DNA of 64,000 nt from Gordonia namibiensis NBRC 108229 (GCF_000298235.1 NZ_BAHE01000012.1:1-64000), one strand, 5' to 3'; positions 44,227 to 56,946 are shown, counted from the stretch's first letter. The notes: generated by a model not told the origin, from the sequence alone. Numbers and translations are program-made.

Positions 44227-45246
44227 TCAGGCGTCCGCCCGGTCAGCGTAACGGTTCGATTCACCTTCGCACAGTTCGTTCACCACGGCGGCGACTTTCG
44301 CCGGGTCATGGACCCGACGACCGGGTACGGCGACATCGCCGACGTTCAGTTCGGCGCCGAAGAGCCCCGCCGCACGCACGAGATGCTCTCGTTCACGTCC
44401 GGCGGGCACCGACGACGCATCGACAAGGACGTTGTCGACACGGAAGGTGTCGGCGTGCGCGTGCAGGACGTGCAGATGCCGCTCCACCGAGAACCCCGGG
44501 GTCTCCCCCGGTTCGGGCGCGAGGTTGACCACCAGCACCTTGCGGGCGGCGGTGCGCTGCAGCGCCTTGAGCTGTTCGGGCACCAGCACGTGCGGGATCA
44601 CGCTGGAGAACCAGGAGCCGGGCCCGAGCATCACGAGATCGGCGGATTCGATTGCCTCGACGGCACTCTCGCAGGCGGGCGGATCCTCTGGGATCAATCG
44701 CACGCGGCGCACCTTGCCGGGCGTCGTCGCGACCGCCACCTGTCCGCGGATCTCCCGGCTGATGCGGGGGTCCGCCTCGAGTCCGGAGACGTCGGCCTCG
44801 ATGTCGAGCGGGACGGTTGACATGGGCAGCACCTGACCGACGATCCCGAACATCGACCGGAGCTCCTGCAGCGCGGCCACCGTGTCGCCGAGGACCTCCG
44901 TGAGTCCGGCCAGCATCAGGTTGCCGATGGGGTGTCCGGCGAGGGCTCCGCGACCGCCGAAGCGGTGCTGCAGCACCTCGGCCCACAGTTCGTGGCGCCG
45001 ACGGGTGTCGGGATCGCCCGCGGTTTGGAAGTCCTCGAGCGCCTTGGGTGCAGACATCAACGCGGCCAGCGCCATCCGCAGGTCCCCCGGCGGGATGAGC
45101 CCGAGTTCGGCACGGAGTCGGCCCGACGACCCGCCGTCGTCGGCGACCGTCACCACCGCGGTGATGTCGGTGCTGAGGTAGCGCATGGCGGTCAGCGTCG
45201 CGTACAGGCCGTGGCCGCCGCCGAGTGCGACGATCTTCTGGGTCAT
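44227..45246 (-). CDS. yvcK: YvcK/CuvA family UDP-GlcNAc-binding protein
   Basis: This 339-aa cytosolic protein has the Rossmann start [19 protein letters not shown] and [29 protein letters not shown], and [19 protein letters not shown], all family hallmarks. YvcK proteins bind UDP-N-acetylglucosamine and affect carbon use and wall synthesis; the M. tuberculosis homologue is CuvA. The start overlaps rapZ by ATGA. The gap to whiA is 64 nt. Confidence 0.94.
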   Translation of the reverse strand: MTQKIVALGGGHGLYATLTAMRYLSTDITAVVTVADDGGSSGRLRAELGLIPPGDLRMALAALMSAPKALEDFQTAGDPDTRRRHELWAEVLQHRFGGRGALAGHPIGNLMLAGLTEVLGDTVAALQELRSMFGIVGQVLPMSTVPLDIEADVSGLEADPRISREIRGQVAVATTPGKVRRVRLIPEDPPACESAVEAIESADLVMLGPGSWFSSVIPHVLVPEQLKALQRTAARKVLVVNLAPEPGETPGFSVERHLHVLHAHADTFRVDNVLVDASSVPAGREREHLVRAAGLFGAELNVGDVAVPGRRVHDPAKVAAVVNELCEGESNRYADRADA

Positions 45247-46193
45247 TCGCGCCCCAGATCGCGGTGCATCACGCGCACGTCGTAGGAGGCCACGCCGGAG
45301 TCGTCGACGGTCTTGCGGAGTCGTCGGGCGAGTTCCTCGGAGATGGCGACGCTGCGGTGTTTGCCACCGGTGCAGCCGACGCTGATCGTCATGTACCGCT
45401 TGCCTTCTCGCAGGTATCCGCGACCGACGATGGACACCAGGCCGGTGTAGAGGTCGAGGAAGTCACCGGCGTCGGGCTGGCCGAGGACGTAGTCACGGAC
45501 CGGCGCCTCCTGCCCGTTGTGGTCGCGCAGGTCGTCGATCCAGTGCGGGTTGGGCAGGAACCGCACGTCGGCGACGAGATCGGAGTCGATGGGCAAACCG
45601 TACTTGAATCCGAAGGACTGCACCGCGATGCTCAACCGCGGTTCGGTGTCGCCCGGGGACACCCCCTCCACCACGGAGCGGAGCTTGGCCGCGGTCAGCG
45701 CCGAGGTCTCCACGACCAGGTCGGCGACGTTCTTGATCGGCGCCAGGATCGCGCGTTCACGGGCGATCCCCTCGATGAGGGTTTCCTTGCCCTGCAGGGG
45801 GTGTCGGCGACGCACCTGCTCGAAGCGGCGCACCAGCGCCTCCTCGCTCGCGTCGAGGTAGAGCAACCGGGTACGAATCCCCGACTCCTCGAGGCTGTCC
45901 CGCAGCTGCTCGAGTTCATGCGCGAGGTTGGGGTGGGAGGCGCGCAACACCATCGCCAGCCGGGTGATCGTCGGATCGTTCTCCCGCACCATCCCGACCA
46001 TCGTCGAGATCAGCGACGGCGGAACGTTGTCCGCGACGTACCAGCCGTCGTCCTCGAGCACGTTGGCCGCCGTGGATCGGCCTGCACCGGACATGCCGGT
46101 GACGAACAGAACGGTGAGTCCGTCGGGCACCTCGCCGTTCCGGACCCCTCCGTTCAGCTGCTGGTCGTGTTCGGCCTCGGCCTGCTCACTCAT
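45243..46193 (-). CDS. rapZ: RapZ-type RNase adapter / nucleotide-binding protein
   Basis: This 316-aa RapZ (YvcJ family) has a P-loop-like [18 protein letters not shown] near residue 32 where Arg takes the place of the usual Lys, and the C-terminal domain with the conserved [19 protein letters not shown] and H-R-D (VMHRDLGRE) near the end. In enterobacteria RapZ guides RNase E to glmZ RNA; the role in actinobacteria is open. The ATG at 46193 overlaps the uvrC stop by 8 nt; GTG 46214 is also open. Coupled to uvrC and yvcK. Confidence 0.93.
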   Translation of the reverse strand: MSEQAEAEHDQQLNGGVRNGEVPDGLTVLFVTGMSGAGRSTAANVLEDDGWYVADNVPPSLISTMVGMVRENDPTITRLAMVLRASHPNLAHELEQLRDSLEESGIRTRLLYLDASEEALVRRFEQVRRRHPLQGKETLIEGIARERAILAPIKNVADLVVETSALTAAKLRSVVEGVSPGDTEPRLSIAVQSFGFKYGLPIDSDLVADVRFLPNPHWIDDLRDHNGQEAPVRDYVLGQPDAGDFLDLYTGLVSIVGRGYLREGKRYMTISVGCTGGKHRSVAISEELARRLRKTVDDSGVASYDVRVMHRDLGRE

Positions 46194-48276
46194 CGACACC
46201 TCGTCCCGCGTCACCGGTCACCACCGTCATCTCTGCCTCGTTCACCGCGTCGGACACCACCGTCTCCACCGGCACCGCCTCGGAAGCCACCGGTTCGGAC
46301 TCGGGCACCGCCTCGACGACGGTGTCACCGACGAGCGCGCTCTGCACCGCACGTGCGGTGGTCAGTCCGATCCCCGGGACCTGGGCGATCTCCTCCAAGG
46401 ATGCCTCACGCAGACGCGCAACCGACCCGAAGTGGGTCACCAGCGCGGTGCGCCGTGTCTTCCCGAGACCCGGGATACCGTCGAGCGCCGAGGCGGTCAT
46501 CCGCTTGCTGCGCTTGCTGCGGTGAAAGGTGATGGCGAACCGGTGCGCCTCGTCGCGAACGCGCTGCAACAGGAACAGCGCCTGGCTGCTGCGCGGCAGG
46601 ATCATCGGGTCGTCCTCGCCGGGCACCCACACCTCCTCGAGTCGTTTGGCGAGCCCGATGACCGCGACGTCGGTGACGCCGAGCTCATCGAGGACCGCCG
46701 CGGCCGCATGCACCTGCGGTGCACCGCCGTCGACGACGAACAGGTTGGGCGGGTACGCGAATTTCCTTGGCTGCGCAGGGGTCTCGGGCACGGCGTCGAC
46801 CTCCCCCGACTCGGGCGGCGGCGCATCGCGGTCGGCACGGTGCCGGAGGAATCGGCGGCGGGTCACCTCGGCGATCGACGCGACGTCGTCGGAGTGGCCG
46901 TCGCCGGCGGCATGACGGATCGCGTAGTGCCGGTAGTCGGACTTGCGCGGCAGCCCGTCCTCGAAGACGACGAGAGAGGCGACGACGTCGGTGCCCTGAA
47001 CGTGCGAGATGTCCACACACTCGATACGCAGCGGCGCCTGATCGAGCATCAGGTTCTCCTGCAGCTCGGTGAGGGCTGCCGAGCGGGTGGTGAGGTCACC
47101 GGCGCGGCGGAGCTTGTGCTGGGTGAGCGCTTCGCCGGCGTTGCGGGCGACGGTCTCGAACAGCGCCTTCTTGTCTCCACGCTGCGGCACCCGCAGTTTG
47201 ACCCTGCTCCCCCGCAGTCCGCACAGCCACTCCTCGAGTTCGGTTGCGTTGGCGGGCAATTCAGGGACCAGGACCTCACGCGGAACGGACTCGCCGTGTG
47301 CGCGGTTCTCGCCGACGTCGACGGTGGCGTCGAAATCGACCTGCGCACCGTAGAACTGGGTGATGAACTCGCCGATGACGTCACCGTCGGTGCCGTTGTC
47401 GCTGCGTTCGACGACCCAGCCACGCTGACCGCGGACGCGTCCGTCGCGCACGTGGAAGACCTGTACCGACACCTCGAGTTCGTCGCCGGCGATCGCCACG
47501 ACATCGGCGGTGGTGCCGTCGCCGAGGACCACGGCCTGCTTCTCCATGGCGCGTCGGAGGGCACCGATGTCGTCGCGTAGACGGGCTGCGCGTTCGAAGT
47601 CGAGATCTTCGGCCGCAGCGGTCATGTCGCGTTCGAGCTTGCGGATCAGCAGGTCGGTGCGGCCGGCCAGGAAGTCGCAGAAGTCCTCGACGATCTCACG
47701 GTGCTCCTCGGCGTCGACGCGGCCGATGCAGGGGGCGGAGCACTTGTCGATGTAGCCGAGCAGGCACGGGCGGTCGATCTGGCGGTGCCGTTTGAACACG
47801 CCCGCCGAGCAGGTGCGCGCCGGGAACACCCGCGTCAGCAGGTCGACGGTCTCGCGGATCGCCCAGGCATGTGCGTACGGACCGAAGTAACGCACGCCGC
47901 GGCGGCGCGGCCCGCGGTAGACGAACAGCCGCGGGTATTCCTCGTTGAGGGTCACGGCGAGCATCGGATAGCTCTTGTCGTCGCGGTAGCGGACGTTGAA
48001 CCGCGGATCGAACTCCTTGATCCAGTTGTATTCGAGCTGGAGCGCCTCGACCTCGGTGCCCACGACGGTCCACTCGACCGACGCCGCCGTCGTCACCATC
48101 TGGCGGGTGCGCGGGTGCAGCGAGGCGATGTCGGCGAAGTACGAGGTCAGACGCGACCGGAGGTTCTTGGCCTTGCCCACGTAGATGACACGACCGTGTT
48201 CGTCACGGAACTTGTACACCCCGGGATCGGTCGGGATGGTTCCGTGAGCAGGACGGTAGGTAGTCGGGTCGGCCAC
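46186..48276 (-). CDS. uvrC: Excinuclease ABC subunit C
   Basis: This 696-aa UvrC makes both incisions in nucleotide excision repair. It has the N-terminal GIY-YIG nuclease ([20 protein letters not shown]), a Cys patch ([20 protein letters not shown]), a UVR motif, the RNase H-like endonuclease domain ([17 protein letters not shown], and [13 protein letters not shown]), and C-terminal tandem helix-hairpin-helix ([35 protein letters not shown]). Start GTG/ATG at 48276 is close to the PH-domain gene stop, 10 nt away. A 50-residue Val/Glu/Thr-rich tail follows the HhH. Confidence 0.97.
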   Translation of the reverse strand: MADPTTYRPAHGTIPTDPGVYKFRDEHGRVIYVGKAKNLRSRLTSYFADIASLHPRTRQMVTTAASVEWTVVGTEVEALQLEYNWIKEFDPRFNVRYRDDKSYPMLAVTLNEEYPRLFVYRGPRRRGVRYFGPYAHAWAIRETVDLLTRVFPARTCSAGVFKRHRQIDRPCLLGYIDKCSAPCIGRVDAEEHREIVEDFCDFLAGRTDLLIRKLERDMTAAAEDLDFERAARLRDDIGALRRAMEKQAVVLGDGTTADVVAIAGDELEVSVQVFHVRDGRVRGQRGWVVERSDNGTDGDVIGEFITQFYGAQVDFDATVDVGENRAHGESVPREVLVPELPANATELEEWLCGLRGSRVKLRVPQRGDKKALFETVARNAGEALTQHKLRRAGDLTTRSAALTELQENLMLDQAPLRIECVDISHVQGTDVVASLVVFEDGLPRKSDYRHYAIRHAAGDGHSDDVASIAEVTRRRFLRHRADRDAPPPESGEVDAVPETPAQPRKFAYPPNLFVVDGGAPQVHAAAAVLDELGVTDVAVIGLAKRLEEVWVPGEDDPMILPRSSQALFLLQRVRDEAHRFAITFHRSKRSKRMTASALDGIPGLGKTRRTALVTHFGSVARLREASLEEIAQVPGIGLTTARAVQSALVGDTVVEAVPESEPVASEAVPVETVVSDAVNEAEMTVVTGDAGRGVDE

Positions 48277-48286
48277 GTGTTCCAGG

Positions 48287-50608
<2,322 letters not shown>

Positions 50609-50612
<4 letters not shown>

Positions 50613-51250
50613 TTCGTCTCGGTGACTTCAAGCGCAGGGACAGCTGGGGTATTTCCGAGGTGCAGACGTTCGACGTACTTGGCGATCACGTCGACCTCGA
50701 GGTTGACCACGGTGCCGGGCTTGGTTGCACCGAGGTTGGTCTCGTTGAGGGTGGTGGGGATCAGGCAGATCTCGAACCACGAGTCGTCACCCGATCCGCC
50801 GACGGACGAGACGGTCAGCGACACACCGTCGACGGTGATCGAGCCCTTCTCCACGAGGTAGCGGGTGAGCTTCTCCGGCACGCCGATGCGCACGACGGTC
50901 CAGTTCTCCGAGGGGCTCACGGACAGGACGCGACCGGTCCCGTCGACGTGGCCCTGCACGATGTGGCCGCCGAAACGCCCGTTGGCGGGCATGGCGCGTT
51001 CGAGGTTGACGGTGCTGCCCGCGTCGAGGTCGGACAGCGAGCTGCGACTAAGCGTCTCGCCCATCACGTCGACGGTGAACTCGCCCGGTCGGAGGTCGAC
51101 GACGGTCAGACACACACCGTTGACCGCGATGGAGTCGCCGTGGCCGGCATCGGCGGTGACGATGGGTCCCCGCACGGTGAAGCGGGCTGCGTCAGAGAGA
51201 TCCTCGCGGTCGGCGATGACGCCGAGTTCCTCCACGATTCCGGTGAACAC
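50609..51250 (-). CDS. ribE: Riboflavin synthase, alpha chain
   Basis: This 213-aa enzyme dismutates two lumazines to riboflavin and the pyrimidine intermediate. Two lumazine-binding repeats are visible, beginning [12 protein letters not shown] and, in the second half, [28 protein letters not shown] and [12 protein letters not shown] are the repeat cores. The GTG at 51250 has AGGAGGAG 3-5 nt upstream. It is preceded by an FMN riboswitch and heads ribE-ribBA-ribH-PH gene. Confidence 0.96.
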
Positions 51251-51297
51251 GCACTCCTCCTGCTCGCTCGGAGCAGACAGGGCGGCACTGTGTCGCC

Positions 51298-51446
51298 TGT
51301 TCTCTCGCATCCGGACTATGACCGTCGGCTTCGGAATCGCACCGAATCTGCTGTCCCTGTCTTCCGACAGGCGCTCGCGGGCTGGAAGGTGCATATCCAT
51401 AGCACCCTCATCACCGCCGGTGGGGAATCTCACCCCGCCCCGAGAA
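51298..51446 (-). promoter_or_regulatory. FMN riboswitch (RFN element)
   Basis: The minus strand between ribD and ribE carries the conserved RFN core in order: TTCTCGGGGCGGGGTGAGAT, CCCCACCGGCGGT, AGCCCGCGAGCG, CAGATTCGGTG, GATTCCGAAGCCGACGGT, and ATAGTCCGGATG followed by GAGAGA. Spacing and order fit the six-helix FMN aptamer. It ends about 48 nt before ribE, so FMN would act on ribE and the genes behind it. A possible -10 (TAGCGT, 51464-51459) lies 13 nt upstream. Confidence 0.93.
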
Positions 51447-51545
51447 CTGGTGATATCGACGCTAGCACGATGCACGAACGGAGTCGCATTGGAATTTCGC
51501 TGAGCGAAACAGTCTGGCCCCGGTGTGTCGCGCATCTCGCCCTGC

Positions 51546-52571
51546 TCAGACCTGCGCCGATGGCCGCACAGAGCGGGCCAGTGTGACCAACACGTCATTC
51601 CCGAGCGTCGTGACCTCGCGGGTCTCGAACCGTCTGGCGTCGCCCAGAGTGGTGACTCCCGGGATCTCGACGGAACTGCGTCCCGCGCCCAGGACCATCG
51701 GCGCCACGTAGGCGTGCACCTCGTCGACGAGGTCGGCGGCGAAGAAGGCGCCGAGGATGTGCGGCCCGCCCTCCACCAGGACCCAGAGTGCGTCGGGCAG
51801 TGCGGCGAGGACGTCAGCCGGGTCGTGGGAGTCGACCTGGACCAGCGGTCCCCCGGTGTCCCCGCGGAGGTTGGCGTCGGCCGGTAGGTCGCGGTGTCCG
51901 AGCACCACGCGCGCCGGCTGGTGCGGATAGAGCCCACCGTCGGCGGTGCGGGCGGTGAGAGTCGGGTTGTCGGCACGGGCCGTGCCGGTGCCGATGACGA
52001 TGGCGTCGAGGCGTGATCGCTGCTCGTGGGCGTGGTCGCGGGCGGCGGGACCGGTGATCCACTGGCTGGTGCCGTCGGGAGCAGCGATCCGGCCGTCGAT
52101 GCCGGCCGCGATCTTGGCGGTGACCATCGGCCGCCCGAGCCGCTGTCGGGTGAGCCACGGACGCAGTGGACCGTTCTCCACGACGTCGGCCGCGACTCCC
52201 CCGGTCACGCGGATGCCGGCGGCCCGGAGGGTGTCGGCGCCACCCGCGGCGACGGGGTTGGGATCGCTGACCGCGTAGTGGACCTCGGCGACGCCGGCCT
52301 CGATGAGTGCCTGCGAACACGGACCGGTGCGTCCGGTGTGGTTGCAGGGTTCGAGCGTGACGATCGCGGTGCCGCCCCGTGCGGCGTCACCCGCCGCACG
52401 CAAGGCCATGACCTCGGCATGCGGGCCGCCCGGCGGTTGGGTCGCGCCGACGCCGGCTACAGTGCCGTCAGCGGCCAGGATCACCGCTCCGACAGGCGGA
52501 TTGGGTGAGCTGACACCCATGGCCGCATACGACGCCTCGACTGCGCGGACCATGGCGGCGGCGATGTCCAT
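51546..52571 (-). CDS. ribD: Bifunctional riboflavin deaminase/reductase RibD
   Basis: This 341-aa fusion performs the second and third steps from GTP to riboflavin. The N-terminal deaminase has SPNPPVGAVILAADG, PHAEVMALRAAG and the zinc Cys residues in LEPCNHTGRTGPCSQAL. The C-terminal NADPH reductase domain has VTAKIAAGIDGRIAAPDGTS and LWVLVEGGPHILGAFFAADL. It follows rpe by 8 nt. It ends 100 nt before the riboswitch, so it is not under that aptamer. Confidence 0.95.
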   Translation of the reverse strand: MDIAAAMVRAVEASYAAMGVSSPNPPVGAVILAADGTVAGVGATQPPGGPHAEVMALRAAGDAARGGTAIVTLEPCNHTGRTGPCSQALIEAGVAEVHYAVSDPNPVAAGGADTLRAAGIRVTGGVAADVVENGPLRPWLTRQRLGRPMVTAKIAAGIDGRIAAPDGTSQWITGPAARDHAHEQRSRLDAIVIGTGTARADNPTLTARTADGGLYPHQPARVVLGHRDLPADANLRGDTGGPLVQVDSHDPADVLAALPDALWVLVEGGPHILGAFFAADLVDEVHAYVAPMVLGAGRSSVEIPGVTTLGDARRFETREVTTLGNDVLVTLARSVRPSAQV

Positions 52572-52579
52572 GTGTCAGG

Positions 52580-53284
52580 TCAGATGTCGCTGTGGGCGCG
52601 TGCGGTCGCGGCGGACTCGCGGAGGGCGGCGACGGCCTGGCCGGGGTCGGCGGCACCGTAGACCGCCGATCCGGCGACGAAGCAGTTGATTCCGGCCTCG
52701 GCCGCCTCTTCGATGGTGTCGGCGTTGATGCCGCCGTCGATCTCGACGAGCAGCCTCAGATCCTCGGAATCGATGAACTTCCGGATGGCGCGGGCCTTCT
52801 CGAGAACCTCCGGGATGAACTTCTGCCCACCGAAACCGGGTTCGACGCTCATGATGAGCAGGGTGTCGAAGTCGCGGAGGATCTCCAGATACGGCTCGAG
52901 CGCGGTGCCCGGCTTGATCGACAGACCCGCCTTCGCACCGGCGGCGCGGATGTCACGGGCGACGCCGATCGGATTCTCGGTGGCCTCCGCATGGAAGGTG
53001 ACGTTGTAGGCGCCGGCCTCGGCATACGGCGGCGCCCAGCGCTCCGGGTTCTCGATCATCAGATGGCAGTCGAGCGGGATGTCGGTGGCCTTCAGCAGGC
53101 TCTCGACGATCGGCAGACCCAGCGTCAGGTTCGGCACGAAGTGGTTGTCCATCACGTCGACGTGCAGCCAATCGGCACGGGTGGCACCGGGCTTGGCAAC
53201 AGCAGCCGCCTCGTCGGCGAGATTCGCGAAGTCCGCGGACAGAATGGACGGAGCGATCATGGGCGCGTTACCAGCGGTGCACAT
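52580..53284 (-). CDS. rpe: Ribulose-phosphate 3-epimerase
   Basis: This 234-aa TIM-barrel enzyme of the pentose phosphate pathway starts with [15 protein letters not shown] and has [50 protein letters not shown] and [18 protein letters not shown], with the metal His/Asp residues present. The ATG at 53284 is 8 nt after TACACT (53298-53293), a leaderless pattern; ATG 53260 is the internal alternative. In M. tuberculosis rsmB (fmu) and fmt precede rpe directly; here about 7 kb of accessory genes separate them. Confidence 0.96.
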   Translation of the reverse strand: MCTAGNAPMIAPSILSADFANLADEAAAVAKPGATRADWLHVDVMDNHFVPNLTLGLPIVESLLKATDIPLDCHLMIENPERWAPPYAEAGAYNVTFHAEATENPIGVARDIRAAGAKAGLSIKPGTALEPYLEILRDFDTLLIMSVEPGFGGQKFIPEVLEKARAIRKFIDSEDLRLLVEIDGGINADTIEEAAEAGINCFVAGSAVYGAADPGQAVAALRESAATARAHSDI

Positions 53285-53337
53285 GGTGGACAAGTGTAGG
53301 GCGAGTGGGTTGGTGCGAACGAAGGCGTCCGGGTGTC

Positions 53338-54129
53338 TCAGACTCCGTTGGCCGGCCACCCTGGGGATGGAGGCAGAGTCGGCCAGGGCTGCGATCCCTC
53401 CTCGACGCCCACCACGGGTAGATCCGGATTCGGGGGGAGGGCATCGCACGCCACGATATCGGCCCGGTTCTCGGGTCCGACGCCGAGTCGGTCGTAGAAG
53501 ATGACCCGCCAATCTCCGAACACGGAATGCGAAGGAGCTCTCCTGGTGCCTTCTTGTTTCGCTGGCGGGCTTCCGCCCTCCGACCGCGTGAATTCGATCG
53601 TGACCGGATATCCCCACGGCTCCCCGATTTTCTTCCACACAGAATCGCGGGACGGAGACCGTTGATTGATCGACTGGCTCTCACTCCGACATAGAATCAG
53701 GCGGCTCGTGGCGCCATTGTCTACGCGTCGTAGCGGACGATAGAAGACGGTATTGACGACCTTGCGAGTGGCGCTGTTGCTCATAACTTTCGTGACCTGT
53801 TCGTCAATGCCCTCCGGGGATGCGTCGACGAACCCGGGGTACCCCCACTCAGTGGACTGCCCTTCGAAAGCGAGTTCAAAGGACTCGGTGTAAGCACGAA
53901 CGAACGTTCCCTCCGCACTCATGAGATCGAGGGACTCTGCGGGTGCCCAACGAAAGGAGATATCCAGGTTAGGCGGCAGGCCGGCGTCTGCCGACGGAGT
54001 CGCAGCACGCGACACGTCTGAAAATGTCGATGAGTCTCGAGGCACACCACAACCGGCAACTACGACGGCGATAGCCGCAACGAGTAAGCGTCCGACGACT
54101 TGCGCTTTCCTTGAAACTCTCGCCTGCAC
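53338..54129 (-). CDS. Putative lipoprotein of the type VII-like cluster
   Basis: This protein of about 263 aa has a basic N-terminus, a hydrophobic core ([14 protein letters not shown]) and a lipobox VAG-Cys27, so it should be a secreted lipoprotein. The mature part is about 236 aa with two or more Trp/Tyr-rich stretches and a Pro-rich end; no known domain is recognised. GTG 54129 was chosen because AGAGGTG lies 5 nt upstream; starts at 54150 or 54180 would overlap the preceding gene. It is coupled to the 835-aa gene, whose stop lies 4 nt before it. It has more A/T and less codon bias than the core genes. Function unknown. Confidence 0.75.
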   Translation of the reverse strand: MQARVSRKAQVVGRLLVAAIAVVVAGCGVPRDSSTFSDVSRAATPSADAGLPPNLDISFRWAPAESLDLMSAEGTFVRAYTESFELAFEGQSTEWGYPGFVDASPEGIDEQVTKVMSNSATRKVVNTVFYRPLRRVDNGATSRLILCRSESQSINQRSPSRDSVWKKIGEPWGYPVTIEFTRSEGGSPPAKQEGTRRAPSHSVFGDWRVIFYDRLGVGPENRADIVACDALPPNPDLPVVGVEEGSQPWPTLPPSPGWPANGV

Positions 54130-54133
54130 GCGT

Positions 54134-56641
54134 TCACCTCTTGTAAGCATGTTCGAAGTTCTCGTTATGTCGGAGCGCAAATGAGTTCATGTCGGAATTC
54201 AGCAAGCGCTGAGCATAGGACGCTGCCCTACTATCATCGGCCACCGCAGGCATCGTTTTGGTTTGTTTCATCTCCTCAAAATCGATGTCGCCGTTCGACG
54301 AAAACAGCTTCCGAAATTCTGGATCATCAGCTATTTCGGGATGCGAACTGAAGTAACCTTCCAGAATCTGCGTGTATTTGGCGTTGGGATCAATCTGCGA
54401 CGTGTACATCTCTGTTCGCAACTCTTGTAGTTCAGGGTCCGCGATTATTGTGTCCGGGTCGGTGGGCAGTCCCGAGAAATGCAGTTGTGCCTGCGGAGCT
54501 GCGCCGGCGAGCAGAAGGTTCACAGCAGGATCCAAACCCGGCACTGCGGAAAGCAGACCAGCCGCGCTCTCGAACAAGGCGCCCCTGACAGCAGCCTCGC
54601 GTGCCGCCGAGTGACGACCGTCGATCTTGGTCTCTTCAATGTGAGAGTCGAGACCGCTCGCCATCGCCCCCTCCAAGCGACCAGTGATCTCGCCGAGGCC
54701 GTAGTTGTGTGGATTGCGACCGAGCTCTTCCTGCAGAGTGTCGATTTGCAGCGCACTTAGAGAATTGACGATTTTCCCTGCATCAGCGTCAGAGTTCAAT
54801 ATCTGAAAGGTCGCCTTCAGATCCACTAGGTCCACTTCCGAGGCCCCATGCGAGTTGAACAGTTGTGGATCTGCTCCGCCCATCACGGCAGTGTGCGGGC
54901 CTATCGCCGCAGCGAGCGTTCGAGCCAACTCGCCATTCAGCTCTCCGAGAGCACGCTTATCGTCCCCGATGTCGATGAAAGCATCCTTATGGTCGCCGAA
55001 ATATTGCGTGAGCGAAGTAGCGATTTCTCCAGCACGCTTACTATCGGCCAGCAACTCGAACGAACTCCCGTCCGAGGCATACGCGGAACCGGGCATCCAG
55101 TTGAACAGCTTGTTCACCCCGGAATTTTCGTTCCCCGCACCGTCTGTCCAGTCGTAGGTGAACAGATGCTTCAACATCTCAGCATCCTTGAAGGAGCGCT
55201 CGTTGCCGTCCAGGTCGTAAACGGGCGGCATGGAACCGGCCGATGTGCCGCCGGTAGCTGACATCACAGCATCATGCACGGCGATATGGTCACCGCCGGC
55301 GACGTCCAGCATCCGGGTCAGGAGACCCTCTGCGTCCGCCTTCGATACGTCGTTATGGTCGAAATACCCAGGGTTCGAGACGTACTCGCCTCGTCCTGCG
55401 GCCGCAATTTCTCCCGCTCGCGCGACCAGGGCCCGGTCGACGTCGCTACCGAGCTGTACCGACTCGCTCCCGTAGACGCTCCCGTTCGGATCAACCGAGC
55501 GATGCTCAAGGATGCCCACAGCAGTCTTGAGCCCGTCGAAGGTCTTCAGGTCGGCCACCGACCTGTGCCCGCCGGAGTGGGTTCCGCCATCGGGCGCTGC
55601 AATATGACTTTTGGTGGCAGCGGGACTCGTCAAGACGTCCCGGATCGGCGGCGGGACCTGGCTGATACCACCTGTTACAAATACCCGCTGGCCGCCCCCA
55701 TAGATTTCCATGAAGGGGTTCGACTGCGTCTGGTCAGACCTGAGCTGTGGATTCCCAAGCAAGAACACGCCATCGGCGAGCCCTCGTTTGAGGGCATCGC
55801 GCTCATCCCCGGAATATTCGTCACCGAAACGCTTCAGAGCGTCGAGCGAGTAAGGCGCCGAACCCTCTGAGCTCTGACCCCAATTGGGCGTGTAGATGGC
55901 CTTCAGATAATCGAACTGCTCTTTCGAGATGACCGCTTCTTCACCGCGTGTCAGCGCCGCGCGCTGTTCGGGCGTCAGACTGGTCGCTCGGTAGAAGCGT
56001 TCCTTCTGCTCCGGTGTCGCAGTCCCGCTCATGATCGCCTGGACGTCGCGACTTGCTTGCCCGGCGGAGAAGCTCGAGCTGAGCGGAGCGTTGATCTCGG
56101 CGTTGCCGAAGACCACGTTCAGTGCGCGGGCACCGTTACGGTCGTCCTCCCCGATCTGGTCTGCCAGCGACTGCAGCGACAGCGTCGCTGTCTTCGCCTC
56201 CTCGGCGCGCCTGGCCTGGTCGTTCCGAATCGACTGTTCGGCCGCGCTTCCGGCCTCCACACCGTTCAACTCCGAGGCGTAGTCCCGAGCGTCGCGCACG
56301 GTCCAGTCATCCGAGACGCCGAACTTGTCGAGTTCCAGGCCGAGCGCCTTCGTCAGAGCAGTGCTTCGGTTGGGGCTGATCGCGGCGGCCGTGTCGTGCA
56401 GCACCCTCGCGGCCGCGCTGAGTTCGGTGCCGAGCCTGTTGATCTCGTCTCGGTCGGACGTCGTACGGTCTTCGCACGCACGCTTGGATTCGCCCGACCA
56501 GCCCTCCACGTTCATGGGAGCATCGGCCATCGTCTTGGTCTGGGTTCGCAGGTGTTCGGCTGTCGTCTCCAGAGAGTCCGCAGCCTGGAGCAGGACCATC
56601 ACGTCCCAGCTGTTGACGGTCGACCGTGTCGGACGGTTCAT
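54134..56641 (-). CDS. Large WXG-like protein of unknown function (type VII secretion-associated type)
   Basis: This 835-aa protein is predicted largely helical and hydrophilic with no signal peptide. The first 100 residues resemble a WXG100 helical hairpin with W48-S49-G50 at the turn (MNVEGWSGESKRACEDR). The rest has Ala/Asp-rich helices and Gly-rich stretches (ATSHIAAPDGGTHSGGHRS near residue 345, PAVNLLLAGAAP near 690). It recalls mycobacterial Rv2082-like proteins named for a TPR-repeat region, a low-confidence recollection. It starts in the ATGA overlap with the small gene before it. Base composition is less GC-biased than neighbours. A substrate or toxin-like role via a type VII system is possible but not shown. 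Confidence 0.7.
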   Translation of the reverse strand: MNRPTRSTVNSWDVMVLLQAADSLETTAEHLRTQTKTMADAPMNVEGWSGESKRACEDRTTSDRDEINRLGTELSAAARVLHDTAAAISPNRSTALTKALGLELDKFGVSDDWTVRDARDYASELNGVEAGSAAEQSIRNDQARRAEEAKTATLSLQSLADQIGEDDRNGARALNVVFGNAEINAPLSSSFSAGQASRDVQAIMSGTATPEQKERFYRATSLTPEQRAALTRGEEAVISKEQFDYLKAIYTPNWGQSSEGSAPYSLDALKRFGDEYSGDERDALKRGLADGVFLLGNPQLRSDQTQSNPFMEIYGGGQRVFVTGGISQVPPPIRDVLTSPAATKSHIAAPDGGTHSGGHRSVADLKTFDGLKTAVGILEHRSVDPNGSVYGSESVQLGSDVDRALVARAGEIAAAGRGEYVSNPGYFDHNDVSKADAEGLLTRMLDVAGGDHIAVHDAVMSATGGTSAGSMPPVYDLDGNERSFKDAEMLKHLFTYDWTDGAGNENSGVNKLFNWMPGSAYASDGSSFELLADSKRAGEIATSLTQYFGDHKDAFIDIGDDKRALGELNGELARTLAAAIGPHTAVMGGADPQLFNSHGASEVDLVDLKATFQILNSDADAGKIVNSLSALQIDTLQEELGRNPHNYGLGEITGRLEGAMASGLDSHIEETKIDGRHSAAREAAVRGALFESAAGLLSAVPGLDPAVNLLLAGAAPQAQLHFSGLPTDPDTIIADPELQELRTEMYTSQIDPNAKYTQILEGYFSSHPEIADDPEFRKLFSSNGDIDFEEMKQTKTMPAVADDSRAASYAQRLLNSDMNSFALRHNENFEHAYKR

Positions 56642-56946
56642 CAGAACACGGAAATGGCTCGGAAACCGCTCGCCAACTCTTCATCGGTGTCTGCGAACTC
56701 GGTCGCAACCTGGTAGCAGGTCTGCGAAACCGCGTCCATGCGAGCAGCTGCGCGACCGAGAAGAGTTCGAACGAGGTCATCTTTGCCGGCGCAGGCGCCA
56801 TTGAATGCCGAACCCGGCATCGCCGCAGCTGCGTCAGCGAATCCGGTACTGCCCGACCAGAGCGCCCGGGTGGCATTCGAGCACTCGGCCAGCGTCTTGC
56901 CGACGCCCTCTATTGCACCCTTCTCGGCTTCCAGGCGATAAGTCAC
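56641..56946 (-). CDS. WXG100/EspC-like small helical protein
   Basis: This 101-aa all-helical protein has W30-S31-G32 in the middle (ATRALWSGSTGFADAAAAM) and a C-terminal helix with YQVATEFADTDEELASGF. That is the pattern of small ESX substrates (WXG100 or the EspC/DUF2580 type VII target). The exact YxxxD/E secretion signal is not present; YQVATE is off by one. Three Cys residues are unusual for the family. GTG 56946 follows GGGGGA. Its stop overlaps the 835-aa gene by ATGA, so both are co-translated, a typical partner arrangement. Confidence 0.7.
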   Translation of the reverse strand: MTYRLEAEKGAIEGVGKTLAECSNATRALWSGSTGFADAAAAMPGSAFNGACAGKDDLVRTLLGRAAARMDAVSQTCYQVATEFADTDEELASGFRAISVF

